Positions 52,598 through 61,020 of a DNA stretch of 64,000 nucleotides are shown here, one piece after another. The notes under the pieces were generated by a model, which saw only the letters and a program-made list of their open reading frames with translations, had not been told where the DNA came from and made no database searches. The stretch spans positions 1,330,501-1,394,500 of the forward strand of contig NZ_VFPV01000002.1 of the NCBI RefSeq assembly GCF_006716905.1. The letters are read 5' to 3'. Made by a program: the position numbers and the translations under genes. Origin of the DNA: Acidovorax temperans (lineage in GTDB: Bacteria > Pseudomonadota > Gammaproteobacteria > Burkholderiales > Burkholderiaceae_C). Position 1 is the first letter of the stretch. Each line of letters opens with the position of its first letter.

Positions 52598-53689
52598 ATG
52601 TCAGTCACCGAACAAGGCCTTTTGGCCGCACTTTCCAGCGTGCTCGACCCCCACACGGGCAAGGATTTTGTCAGCACCCGCGCCCTGCGCAACGTGCAGA
52701 TCAGCGGTGGCGACGTGGCGTTTGACGTGGAGCTGGGCTACCCCGCCAAGAGCCTGGTGCCCGAGCTGCGCCGCAGCCTGGTAGCCGCTGCCAAGGGTGT
52801 GGCCGGGGTGAGCAACGTGTCGGTCAACATCACCACCAAGGTCATCGCCCATGCCGTGCAGCGCGGTGTGCAGCTGTTGCCACAGGTGAAGAACATCATT
52901 GCCGTGGCCTCGGGCAAGGGTGGCGTGGGCAAGAGCACCACCGCCGCCAACCTGGCCCTGGCCCTGGCGGCCGAGGGTGCCAGCGTGGGCGTGCTCGACG
53001 CCGACATCTACGGCCCCAGCCAGCCCATGATGCTGGGCATCAACCGCCGCCCTGAAAGCGAAGACGGCAAGACCATGGAGCCGCTCGAAAACTACGGCGT
53101 GCAGGTCATGTCCATCGGCTTCCTGGTGGACCAGGACGAAGCCATGATCTGGCGCGGCCCCATGGCCACCCAGGCGCTGGAGCAGTTGCTGCGCCAGACC
53201 AATTGGAAAGACCTGGATTACCTCATCATCGACATGCCCCCGGGCACCGGCGACATCCAGCTCACCCTGAGCCAGCGCGTGCCCATGACCGGTGCGGTCA
53301 TCGTCACCACCCCGCAGGACATCGCCCTGCTCGACGCCAAAAAGGGCATCAAGATGTTCGAGAAGGTGGGTGTGCCCATCCTCGGCATCGTCGAGAACAT
53401 GGCCGCCCACGTGTGCAGCAACTGCGGCCATGTGGAGCACATCTTTGGCGCCGATGGCGGCAAGAAGATGGCCGCCGAGTACGGCATGGACTACCTGGGC
53501 GCGCTGCCGCTGAACATGAGTATCCGCCTGCAGGCCGACAGCGGAAAGCCCACCGTGGTGGCCGACCCCGATGGCGAAGTCGCGCAGATCTACAAGAAGG
53601 TGGCGCGCGATGTGGCGGTGAAGATTGCGCAGAAGGCCAAGGATTTTTCCAGCAAGTTCCCCACCATCTCGATCAGCAAGAACACCTGA
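52598..53689 (+). CDS. apbC: iron-sulfur cluster carrier protein, Mrp/NBP35 ATPase
   Basis: A 363-residue protein preceded by AGGAG. An N-terminal MIP18/DUF59 domain (residues ~5-85) is followed by a deviant Walker A (IAVASGKGGVGKSTTAANLA), LDADIYGPSQPMMLG, and CSNCGH, the CxxC that binds the transferred 4Fe-4S cluster. It delivers Fe-S clusters to target enzymes, which fits the Fe-S-rich formate dehydrogenase genes that follow, though it is a general housekeeping factor. Confidence 0.95.
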   Translation: MSVTEQGLLAALSSVLDPHTGKDFVSTRALRNVQISGGDVAFDVELGYPAKSLVPELRRSLVAAAKGVAGVSNVSVNITTKVIAHAVQRGVQLLPQVKNIIAVASGKGGVGKSTTAANLALALAAEGASVGVLDADIYGPSQPMMLGINRRPESEDGKTMEPLENYGVQVMSIGFLVDQDEAMIWRGPMATQALEQLLRQTNWKDLDYLIIDMPPGTGDIQLTLSQRVPMTGAVIVTTPQDIALLDAKKGIKMFEKVGVPILGIVENMAAHVCSNCGHVEHIFGADGGKKMAAEYGMDYLGALPLNMSIRLQADSGKPTVVADPDGEVAQIYKKVARDVAVKIAQKAKDFSSKFPTISISKNT

Positions 53690-53723
53690 TCCTCCCGAGC
53701 CGCCTGAGCCGCCCCCACTCGCC

Positions 53724-54680
53724 ATGAACCTGCTCGCGTCCCTGCGCTACCTGGTGGCGCTGCACGAGCACCGGCACTTTGGCCGGGCGGCGCAGGCCTG
53801 CCACATCACGCAGCCGGCCCTGTCCAACGCGCTGCGTGCGCTGGAAAAAGAATTTGGCGTGGTGGTGGTGCGCCGGGGCCGCAGCTTTGAAGGCTTTACG
53901 CCCGAAGGCGAGCGCGTGCTGGCCACCGCCCAGCGCATGCTGCACGAGCACCAGGTGCTGCAGCAGGACCTGAGCAGCGACGCCGCCCACCCGCGCGGCA
54001 CGCTGCGCCTGGGCGCGGTGCCCACGGCCATGCCCATCCTCGCGCGGTTTGCGGCGCAATTGCAGGCACGGCACCCGGGCATTGTGCCGGTGGCGCTGTC
54101 GATGAGTTCGCAGGCGCTGGAGGCAGGGCTGGAGAGCATTGCCCTGGACCTGGCACTGGGCTACACCGACCGTATGCCTGCCCGTGGTGGACCGCTGCGG
54201 GCCTGGCCGCAGTATGTGGAGCACTACTTTCTGCTGCGCCGTGCCTCCCAGCCGCCCAAGGGCGCAGCGCGCGGGCTGCAGATTGGCCCGCCCATGGCCT
54301 GGGCCGATGCGGCGGCGCTGCCGCTGTGCCTGCTTACTCCCGAGATGCACAACCGCAGTCTGGTGGACGGAGCCTTTCGCGCGGCAGGTGCCATGGTGCG
54401 GCCTGCGATGGAAACCGATTCGGTGCTGACCCTGGCGCTGAGTGTGGTGGCTGGCCAGGTGTGCAGTGTGTTGCCTGGGGCGCTGGTGGATGCCGTGCGC
54501 GGCCATAAGGGGCTGGAGGCGCTGCCTCTGACCGCTCCAATGCTTACCACGCCCATCGGATTCATGTCGCACCGACAGGTGCAGCCCACGCGCGCCCTCG
54601 ATGCCGCGCTGGCCCTAGCGCAGGACCCCGACTGGCTGCAGCACGCAGCAGCGCACAGTGGGCTTCTGGTCGCCGATTGA
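53724..54680 (+). CDS. LysR-family regulator, probably of the formate dehydrogenase genes
   Basis: A 318-residue protein from the ATG at 53724 (MNLLASLRYLVALHEHRHFG). The HTH is AAQACHITQPALSNALRALE. The effector domain starts RGTLRLGAVPTAMPILARFA. It lies directly upstream of, and on the same strand as, the formate dehydrogenase genes; a LysR regulator (FdsR) controls the soluble NAD-linked enzyme in Cupriavidus. The role here is inferred from position only. Confidence 0.85.
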   Translation: MNLLASLRYLVALHEHRHFGRAAQACHITQPALSNALRALEKEFGVVVVRRGRSFEGFTPEGERVLATAQRMLHEHQVLQQDLSSDAAHPRGTLRLGAVPTAMPILARFAAQLQARHPGIVPVALSMSSQALEAGLESIALDLALGYTDRMPARGGPLRAWPQYVEHYFLLRRASQPPKGAARGLQIGPPMAWADAAALPLCLLTPEMHNRSLVDGAFRAAGAMVRPAMETDSVLTLALSVVAGQVCSVLPGALVDAVRGHKGLEALPLTAPMLTTPIGFMSHRQVQPTRALDAALALAQDPDWLQHAAAHSGLLVAD

Positions 54681-54870
54681 GCGCTGACCCCACGGGTTGC
54701 GGTGTTTGATTCACGGGCCGTTGCAAAAACGGCCGTTTCATTTGTTTTTGTGATCGCCCCATGTGCATCGGCAATTTGACGCCGCACGAGTCCCTGACTG
54801 ACACTGCGGCGGCGCGCCTGGCCTATGCAGGCGCCTTCATACAAAACAACGCGCTCCACGCCCCCGGCCC

Positions 54871-56778
54871 ATGCACCTTGCCCCCGAAGCCCCCAACGCA
54901 ACCGTTGTCGCCGCTGTATCGGTCAACGACATGCGCGAACGCATCCGCCGCAAAAGCCGCCTCAAGGGCCGCCAGCCCGAAGAGGCGGCCATGGCCGACG
55001 TGGCGCAAGTGCTGGGCCCGCGCCCGGCCACCGGCTTTCGGCGCGATCTGCTCATTGAATACCTGCACCGCCTGAACGACCACTTTGGCGTGCTGCACGA
55101 CCGGCACCTGGTTGCGCTCGCCAAGCAGATGAACCTGCCGATGGCCGAGGTGTACGAGGTGGCGAGCTTCTACCACCACTTCGACATCGTGCGCGGCGAC
55201 GATGCCGTGGCCCCGCGCCTGGTGCTGCGGGTGTGCGACAGCCTGAGCTGCAGCATGACCGGCGCGCGCGAACTGCTCGAAGTACTGCCGGCACGGTTGC
55301 AAGCGGCCGGGCAGGGCGACGTGCAGGTGTTGGCCGTGCCCTGCGTGGGCCGCTGCGAGCAGGCGCCCGTGGCCGTGGTGCACCAGTGCCCTGTGCCGCA
55401 AGCCACCTTGGACTCGGTGCTGGAAACCGTCACTTTGAAGCCAAATCGGGCTCTGGCGCTTCACCCATCAGCGCCAGCAGCTATCAATTTTGATATTGCA
55501 GCGCTGGCAGAGCACAGCGTACCTGCGCAGCCGGATGGCATCAGCCCCGCGCACACTGATCTCGCCACCTACCGCGCCCGCGGCGGTTACCAGACCGCTG
55601 CCGCCTTGGTCAACGGCGAGATGGACGCCGAGGGGGTGCTGGCTGCCATGGAGGACTCGGGCCTGCGCGGCCTGGGCGGCGCGGGCTTCCCGGCGGGGCG
55701 CAAGTGGCGGATTGTTCGGGACCAGCCCGCGCCACGCCTGATGGCCGTGAACATCGACGAGGGCGAGCCCGGCACCTTCAAGGACCGCACTTACCTGGAG
55801 CGCGACCCGCACCGTTTTCTGGAAGGCGTGCTCATCGCCGCCCAGGTGGTGGGTACCGAGGCCATCTATATCTACCTGCGCGACGAGTACCACGGCTGCC
55901 GCGCGTTGCTGCAGCGCGCTCTGGACGATCTGCGTGCCGATCTGCCGTGCCCGCTGCCCCATATCGAGCTGCGCCGTGGCGCAGGCGCGTACATCTGTGG
56001 CGAAGAATCGGCCATGATCGAGAGCATCGAAGGCAAACGCGGCGAGCCGCGCATGCGCCCGCCCTACATCGCGCAGGTGGGCCTGTTCGGCCGGCCTACG
56101 CTGGAGCACAACTTCGAGACGCTGTACTGGGTGCGTGACATCGTGGAGCGCGGGCCGCAGTGGTTTGCCAGCTTTGGCCGCCACGGCCGCAAGGGGCTGC
56201 GGTCGTTTAGCGTGAGCGGCCGGGTCAAGCACCCGGGCGTCAAGCTCGCGCCCGCAGGCATCACGGCGCAGGAACTCATCGACGAATACTGCGGCGGCAT
56301 GCTGGACGGCCACCAGCTCTATGCCTACCTGCCCGGCGGCGCCTCGGGCGGCATCCTGCCCGCCAGCCTCAACCAGATACCGCTGGACTTCGACACGCTG
56401 CAGCCCTACGGCTGCTTCATCGGCTCGGCGGCCGTCATCGTGCTCAGCCAGCATGACCGGGCGCGCGATGCGGCGCTGAACGTGATGCGCTTTTTTGAAC
56501 ACGAAAGCTGCGGCCAGTGCACGCCCTGCCGCGTGGGCACGGCCAAGGCGGCCACGCTGATGGAGGCACCGCAGTGGGATGAGGAGTTGCTGGACGATCT
56601 GGCACAGGTAATGGCCGACGCCTCCATCTGCGGCCTGGGCCAGGCGGCGCCCAACCCCATCCGCTGCATTCACAAGTATTTTCCGCACGAGGTGGGCGAA
56701 GGGCCCTGGCCGGGTGATCTGCCCAAGCCGCGCAACAGCCCGTTGGCAGAGCAATTGCCCCAAGGAGGCCAGCCATGA
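54871..56778 (+). CDS. fdsB: NAD-dependent formate dehydrogenase, fused gamma-beta subunit (NuoE-NuoF type)
   Basis: A 635-residue fusion. Residues ~20-185 are NuoE-like with a 2Fe-2S site (C122, C127, C158, C162). Residues ~225-620 are NuoF-like: RGLGGAGFPAGRKW (266-279) binds NADH, GAGAYICGEESAMIESIEG binds FMN, and C547, C550 and C553 of ESCGQCTPC plus a later Cys hold a 4Fe-4S cluster. It passes electrons from the alpha subunit to NAD+. In Cupriavidus FdsG and FdsB are separate; a fused form is known from Methylobacterium FDH1. The junction (residues ~191-207) is encoded by a palindromic repeat. The stop overlaps fdsA. Confidence 0.92.
   Translation: MHLAPEAPNATVVAAVSVNDMRERIRRKSRLKGRQPEEAAMADVAQVLGPRPATGFRRDLLIEYLHRLNDHFGVLHDRHLVALAKQMNLPMAEVYEVASFYHHFDIVRGDDAVAPRLVLRVCDSLSCSMTGARELLEVLPARLQAAGQGDVQVLAVPCVGRCEQAPVAVVHQCPVPQATLDSVLETVTLKPNRALALHPSAPAAINFDIAALAEHSVPAQPDGISPAHTDLATYRARGGYQTAAALVNGEMDAEGVLAAMEDSGLRGLGGAGFPAGRKWRIVRDQPAPRLMAVNIDEGEPGTFKDRTYLERDPHRFLEGVLIAAQVVGTEAIYIYLRDEYHGCRALLQRALDDLRADLPCPLPHIELRRGAGAYICGEESAMIESIEGKRGEPRMRPPYIAQVGLFGRPTLEHNFETLYWVRDIVERGPQWFASFGRHGRKGLRSFSVSGRVKHPGVKLAPAGITAQELIDEYCGGMLDGHQLYAYLPGGASGGILPASLNQIPLDFDTLQPYGCFIGSAAVIVLSQHDRARDAALNVMRFFEHESCGQCTPCRVGTAKAATLMEAPQWDEELLDDLAQVMADASICGLGQAAPNPIRCIHKYFPHEVGEGPWPGDLPKPRNSPLAEQLPQGGQP
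55443..55490. repeat. palindromic element copy 8 (reverse orientation), at the NuoE-NuoF junction of fdsB
   Basis: AAATCGGGCTCTGGCGCTTC, then ACCCATCA, then GCGCCAGCAGCTATCAATTT is a full-length reverse copy. It is translated as NRALALHPSAPAAIN exactly between the two fused domains. Confidence 0.85.
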
Positions 56779-59744
56779 GCGCGCTGCCCCACACGCCAGG
56801 CGTGGCCTTCGAGCTGGACGGCCAGCCCATCACCGCCCGCCCTGGCGAAACCATCTTGAAAGCCGCGCAGCGCCACGGCGTGGAGATTCCGCACCTGTGC
56901 TACGCGGACGGCCTGCGCCCCGACGGCAACTGCCGCGCCTGCGTGGTCGAAATCGCGGGCGAGCGCACGCTGGCGCCCAGCTGCTGCCGCGCACCCACCG
57001 CAGGGATGAAAGTGCAGGCCGCCAGCCCGCGTGCCCGCAAAAGCCAGCAGATGGTGGTGGAGATGCTGCTGTCTGACATGCCGGACGTGGGCTACCGATG
57101 GAATGATGACCAGTCAGATACTCCTGAATTGATAGCTGGTGGCGCTTATCCATCAAGCGCTGGAGCCCAATTTGACTCAAAAAATACGGAAGCGGTGGGC
57201 CAGCACGGTGAGCTGAGCCAATGGGCGGATCGGCTGGGCGTGAGCGTGCGCCCGGCATTGAAGGCCCTGCGCCGCGAGCAGCCCGCGCCCGACCTGAGCC
57301 ACCCCGCCATGGCCGTGAACCTGGACGCCTGCATCCAGTGCAACCGCTGCGTGCGCGCCTGCCGCGAGGAACAAGTCAACGATGTGATCGGCTACGCGCT
57401 GCGCGGGGCCGACAGCAAGATCGTTTTCGACCTCGACGACCCCATGGCCGAAAGCACCTGCGTGGCCTGTGGCGAATGCGTGCAGGCCTGCCCCACGGGC
57501 GCGCTCAGCCCCAAGACGCACATCGGCTCGCAAAAGGTGGACCGCAAAGTCGATTCGGTCTGCCCGTTCTGCGGCGTGGGCTGCCTCATCACCTACAACG
57601 TGCGCGATGAAAAGATCATCAGCGTGGAAGGCCGCGACGGCCCCGCCAACCACGGCCGTCTGTGCGTGAAGGGGCGCTTTGGTTTTGACTACGCCCACCA
57701 TCCTGACCGCCTCACGGTGCCGCTGATCCGCAAGAGTGGCGTGCCCAAGGAAGTGCGTCCCCATGGCGCCGACTGGCGGGATACCTTCCGCGAAGCCACC
57801 TGGGACGAAGCGCTGGATCTGGCTGCAGGCCAGCTCAAAAGCCTGCGCGACACGCACGGCCCCAAGGCGCTGGCAGGCTTTGGCTCGGCCAAGGGCAGCA
57901 ACGAAGAGGCCTACCTGTTCCAAAAGCTCGTGCGCACCGGTTTCGGCAGCAACAACGTGGACCACTGCACCCGGCTGTGCCACGCATCCAGCGTGGCCGC
58001 GCTGCTCGAAGGCGTGGGCTCGGGCGCGGTGAGCAACCCGGTCAACGATGTGGAGCACGCCGAGCTGATCTTCGTGATCGGCTCCAACCCCACGGCCAAC
58101 CACCCGGTGGCGGCGACCTGGATGAAGAACGCGGCGAAGCGCGGCGCGAAGATCGTGCTGGCCGACCCGCGCGTGACCGACATTGGCCGCCACGCCTGGC
58201 GCACGCTGCAGTTCAAGGCCGATACCGACGTGGCCATGCTCAATGCGCTCATCCACACAGTGATCGACGAAGGGCTGGTGGATGAGGCCTTCATCCGCGA
58301 CCGCGCCAACAACTTCGAGGCCCTCAAGGCCAACGTGATGGGCTGCAGCCCCGAGGCCATGGCGCCTGTGTGCGGCATCCCGGCCGAGACGCTGCGCGAG
58401 GTGGCGCGCGCGTTTGCCACTTCGAAGGCCTCGATGATTTTGTGGGGTATGGGCGTGAGCCAGCACATCCACGGCACCGACAACGCACGCTGTCTGATCG
58501 CACTGTGCGCTGTCACGGGCCAGATCGGCAAGCCCGGCTCGGGCCTGCACCCGCTGCGCGGCCAGAACAATGTGCAGGGCGCGAGCGACGCGGGGTTGAT
58601 CCCCATGATGTTCCCCAACTACCAGCGTGTGGACAACGCCGGGGCGCATGCGTGGTTTGAAGAATTCTGGGGCACCCAGCTCGATGAAGCGCCGGGCTAC
58701 ACCGTGGTAGAGATCATGCACAAGGCCCTGGCCGACGACAGCGACCCGCACAAGGTGCGCGGTATGTACATCATGGGCGAAAACCCCGCCATGAGCGACC
58801 CCGACCTGAACCACGCGCGCCACGCGCTGGCCAGCCTGCAGCACCTGGTGGTGCAGGACATCTTTCTGACCGAAACCGCCTGGCTGGCCGATGTGGTGCT
58901 GCCCGCCAGTGCCTGGCCGGAAAAGACAGGCACCGCCAGCAACACCGACCGCATGGTGCAGATGGGCCGCCGCGCCCTGAACCCGCCGGGCGATGCGCGG
59001 CCGGACCTGTGGATCATTCAGCAGATCGCGCAACGAGTGGGCCCCCACGCTCCGCACTTCGTGTCGTCGCTGCCCCCCGAGGGGGCCGGCCCCGCCTTGG
59101 GGCGGCCCGGCGGCGGGGCGGGCCTGAACTGGAACTACGAAGGCGAAGAATCTGGCGTGGCCGCCGTGTACGAGGAAATGCGGCAGGCAATGCACGCCAG
59201 CATCGAGGGCATCACCTGGGACCGGCTGGAGCGCGATTCCAGCGTGACCTACCCCTGCCTTGCACCTGACGACCCCGGCCAGCCCATCGTCTTCACTGAT
59301 CAATTCCCCACCCCCACGGGTCGCCTGCAACTGGTGCCTGCCAGCGTGATCCCGGCGGCAGAAAAGCCGAGCGCTGAGTTCCCGTTCGTGCTCATCACCG
59401 GCCGCCAGCTGGAGCACTGGCACACGGGCAGCATGACGCGGCGCAGCACCGTGCTGGACGCCATCGAGCCCATGGCGACCGCATCCCTGCATGGTGATGA
59501 ACTGGCGCGGCTGGGTGTGCAGCCCGGCGCGCTGGTGGGCATCCGCTCGCGGCGCGGCATGGTGCAGGTGCGCGTGCGGCGGGACGACGGCACGCCGCGT
59601 GGCACGGTGTTCATGCCGTTTGCGTATGTGGAAGCCGCAGCCAACCTGCTCACCAATGCGGCGCTGGACCCGTTTGGCAAGATTCCAGAGTTCAAATACT
59701 GCGCTGTGGCGGTAGAGGCGCTGCCATCGGCCAAGGGCGATTGA
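56775..59744 (+). CDS. fdsA: formate dehydrogenase alpha subunit (molybdenum or tungsten bis-PGD)
   Basis: A 989-residue protein. An N-terminal 2Fe-2S domain (CYADGLRPDGNCRACVVEIA) is followed by NuoG-like and ferredoxin clusters (CIQCNRCVRAC, CVACGECVQACPTGA), then the catalytic body with a proximal 4Fe-4S cluster (CPFCGVGC). The active-site pair Cys402-His403 lies in HCTRLCHASS; it is Cys, not selenocysteine. It oxidises formate to CO2. No Tat signal, so it is cytosolic. Two repeat-derived insertions are seen: residues ~118-133 (palindromic element) and ~756-783 (GC-rich repeat). It overlaps the fdsB stop by ATGA. Confidence 0.94.
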   Translation: MSALPHTPGVAFELDGQPITARPGETILKAAQRHGVEIPHLCYADGLRPDGNCRACVVEIAGERTLAPSCCRAPTAGMKVQAASPRARKSQQMVVEMLLSDMPDVGYRWNDDQSDTPELIAGGAYPSSAGAQFDSKNTEAVGQHGELSQWADRLGVSVRPALKALRREQPAPDLSHPAMAVNLDACIQCNRCVRACREEQVNDVIGYALRGADSKIVFDLDDPMAESTCVACGECVQACPTGALSPKTHIGSQKVDRKVDSVCPFCGVGCLITYNVRDEKIISVEGRDGPANHGRLCVKGRFGFDYAHHPDRLTVPLIRKSGVPKEVRPHGADWRDTFREATWDEALDLAAGQLKSLRDTHGPKALAGFGSAKGSNEEAYLFQKLVRTGFGSNNVDHCTRLCHASSVAALLEGVGSGAVSNPVNDVEHAELIFVIGSNPTANHPVAATWMKNAAKRGAKIVLADPRVTDIGRHAWRTLQFKADTDVAMLNALIHTVIDEGLVDEAFIRDRANNFEALKANVMGCSPEAMAPVCGIPAETLREVARAFATSKASMILWGMGVSQHIHGTDNARCLIALCAVTGQIGKPGSGLHPLRGQNNVQGASDAGLIPMMFPNYQRVDNAGAHAWFEEFWGTQLDEAPGYTVVEIMHKALADDSDPHKVRGMYIMGENPAMSDPDLNHARHALASLQHLVVQDIFLTETAWLADVVLPASAWPEKTGTASNTDRMVQMGRRALNPPGDARPDLWIIQQIAQRVGPHAPHFVSSLPPEGAGPALGRPGGGAGLNWNYEGEESGVAAVYEEMRQAMHASIEGITWDRLERDSSVTYPCLAPDDPGQPIVFTDQFPTPTGRLQLVPASVIPAAEKPSAEFPFVLITGRQLEHWHTGSMTRRSTVLDAIEPMATASLHGDELARLGVQPGALVGIRSRRGMVQVRVRRDDGTPRGTVFMPFAYVEAAANLLTNAALDPFGKIPEFKYCAVAVEALPSAKGD
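57127..57173. repeat. palindromic element copy 9, inside fdsA (best-preserved copy)
   Basis: AATTGATAGCTGGTGGCGCT, then TATCCATCAA, then GCGCTGGAGCCCAATTT. It is translated as LIAGGAYPSSAGAQF between the 2Fe-2S domain and the next cluster domain. It gives the clearest family pattern: AATTGATAGCTG at the left, GGCGCTT...AAGCGCT at the core, CCAATTT at the right. Confidence 0.9.
59038..59123. repeat. GC-rich repeat-like insertion inside fdsA
   Basis: Contains GCCCCCCGAGGGGGC and CCCCGCCTTGGGGCGG-type hairpins and is translated as a low-complexity run (GPHAPHFVSSLPPEGAGPAL, then GRPGGGAG) that interrupts the otherwise continuous QIAQRV/LNWNYEG junction expected for FdsA. It has the look of a dispersed GC-rich palindrome that landed in frame. 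Confidence 0.6.
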
Positions 59745-59799
59745 AGAGCAGGGCGCAGGGGTTTGGCGGCGCGCCTGTATGGCGGGGGCTGCTACGGAG

Positions 59800-59805
59800 T
59801 ACAGT
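59800..59805 (+). promoter_or_regulatory. -10-like hexamer placed for a leaderless transcript (DUF3305 gene)
   Basis: TACAGT lies eight bases before the ATG at 59814, with no Shine-Dalgarno. It would allow the accessory genes to be transcribed apart from fdsBA. Confidence 0.35.
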
Positions 59806-59813
59806 CGCTGCCC

Positions 59814-60362
59814 ATGACTGAGCGCCCCTACACCGATGTTGCTGTGATCATGCGCTGCGAGCGCATTGACAACCGCTGGCAGCCCTGGCGGTGGTCGCTG
59901 GCCGAAGTGGTCATGCACGACCCGGCCTTCGGCACTGAACCGCGCCAACTGTTGAACGACGAGCGCGAACAGCGCTGGATGTTTCCAGGCTTTCGCGTGG
60001 AGCTGTTCCGCGACGATGCCGAGGGCTACCACCTGAATGTCGAATCGCCCGCCCCTTGCTGGTTCGTGCTGTGGCGCATGGACGAAGACGATGGTGGCGA
60101 TGCCCCCCGCCTGGCCCGCCCGGTGGAAGTCAGCCTGAGCTATCACGAGGCCGGCCGCTGGCTGGATGCGCAAGAAACGGTGGAGCAAGTGCCCGTGCCG
60201 CCTGAGGTGCTGGAGGTGTTGCAGGCCTTTGTGGCCGAGAACTACCAGCCTGAGCCCAAGCGCCGTAAGCGTCCCGACAGCTTTCAACCGCTGCAAGACC
60301 GGTTTGGCAACCCCGCCTCGGTGAGTACCGAGAAACACCGTGGTGGAGGTGGCCGTGGCTGA
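59814..60362 (+). CDS. DUF3305 domain-containing protein
   Basis: A 182-residue cytoplasmic protein. Family segments are VAVIMRCERIDNRWQPWRW, PGFRVELFRDDAEGYHLNVE and CWFVLWRMDED, and a lysine/arginine-rich stretch (EPKRRKRPDSFQPL) comes before the end. DUF3305 genes occur in a conserved set with DUF3306, a polyferredoxin, TorD-like chaperone and a membrane-linked formate dehydrogenase, and are thought to help assemble it; the biochemical role is unknown. Confidence 0.85.
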   Translation: MTERPYTDVAVIMRCERIDNRWQPWRWSLAEVVMHDPAFGTEPRQLLNDEREQRWMFPGFRVELFRDDAEGYHLNVESPAPCWFVLWRMDEDDGGDAPRLARPVEVSLSYHEAGRWLDAQETVEQVPVPPEVLEVLQAFVAENYQPEPKRRKRPDSFQPLQDRFGNPASVSTEKHRGGGGRG

Positions 60363-61020
60363 CGGATTCCTGGGCCGCTGGTCGCGCCGCAAGCAGGAGG
60401 TGCGCGAGGGCAAGCCCGTACAAGACCCCGCGCCACCCGTGCCACAGGCACCTGTGCCAGCCGGGGTGAATGCGCCTGCGCCCCTGGCCGCGCAGCCTGC
60501 TGCGGCACCCGTGCCGCCCGAGCCCGCAGCCCCGCCGTTGCCCACCCTGCAAGACGCACAGTCGCTGTCCATCGACTCCGATTTCAAGCCCTTCGCCAGC
60601 CGTGCGGTGGCGCCCGAGGTGCGCAACGCTGCGATGAAGAAGCTCTTCACCGACCCCCACTTCAACGTGATGGACGGCTTGGACATCTACATCGACGACT
60701 ACACCCAGCCCGACCCGCTGCCTGCTGCCATGCTCAAGGAAATGGCCAGTGCGCAGTTTATGGGGCTGGTGGAAGAAGAGCCGGAAAAGCCACCAGCCGC
60801 AGGGCAGGCCGCTGCCCCTGCCGGGCGGAATGACCCGAAAGACCCCGCACCCGTGGAACCCCCTGTGCCATCGGCAGCGCAACCGGGGCAAGACGTGGCA
60901 CAGTCGGGGGTATGCACAGCTATTCCTAGCTACCAAAAGGAGGCCCCCCGGCTCTGCCGGGGAGGCAGTAGAAGTTTGACTTTTCAGGAGGTTGTCCACC
61001 GTAGAGACTTTCAATCGTGA
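60355..61020 (+). pseudogene. DUF3306 domain-containing protein, 3' end disrupted by an IS200-type element
   Basis: Begins at a GTG at 60355 (ADGFLGRWSRRKQEVREG), overlapping the DUF3305 stop. A proline/alanine-rich linker and the family core FKPFASRAVAPEVRNAAMKK with FNVMDGLDIYIDDYTQPD are present. After about residue 188 the frame runs into the IS element and stops at 61020, adding foreign residues such as APRLCRGGSRS. The core survives, so a truncated protein might still function. Confidence 0.75.

Noticed and set aside
57177-60686. A 1169-codon open frame antisense to fdsA and the DUF3305 gene
   Set aside because: Runs through the complement of a well-supported enzyme gene; no domain, no start signal, and histidine/valine-rich composition typical of antisense frames in GC-rich DNA.
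60901-60930. CACAGCTATTCCTAGCTACC before the IS200 element as an element remnant
   Set aside because: Shares only CAGCTAT; too short and at an unclear IS boundary.
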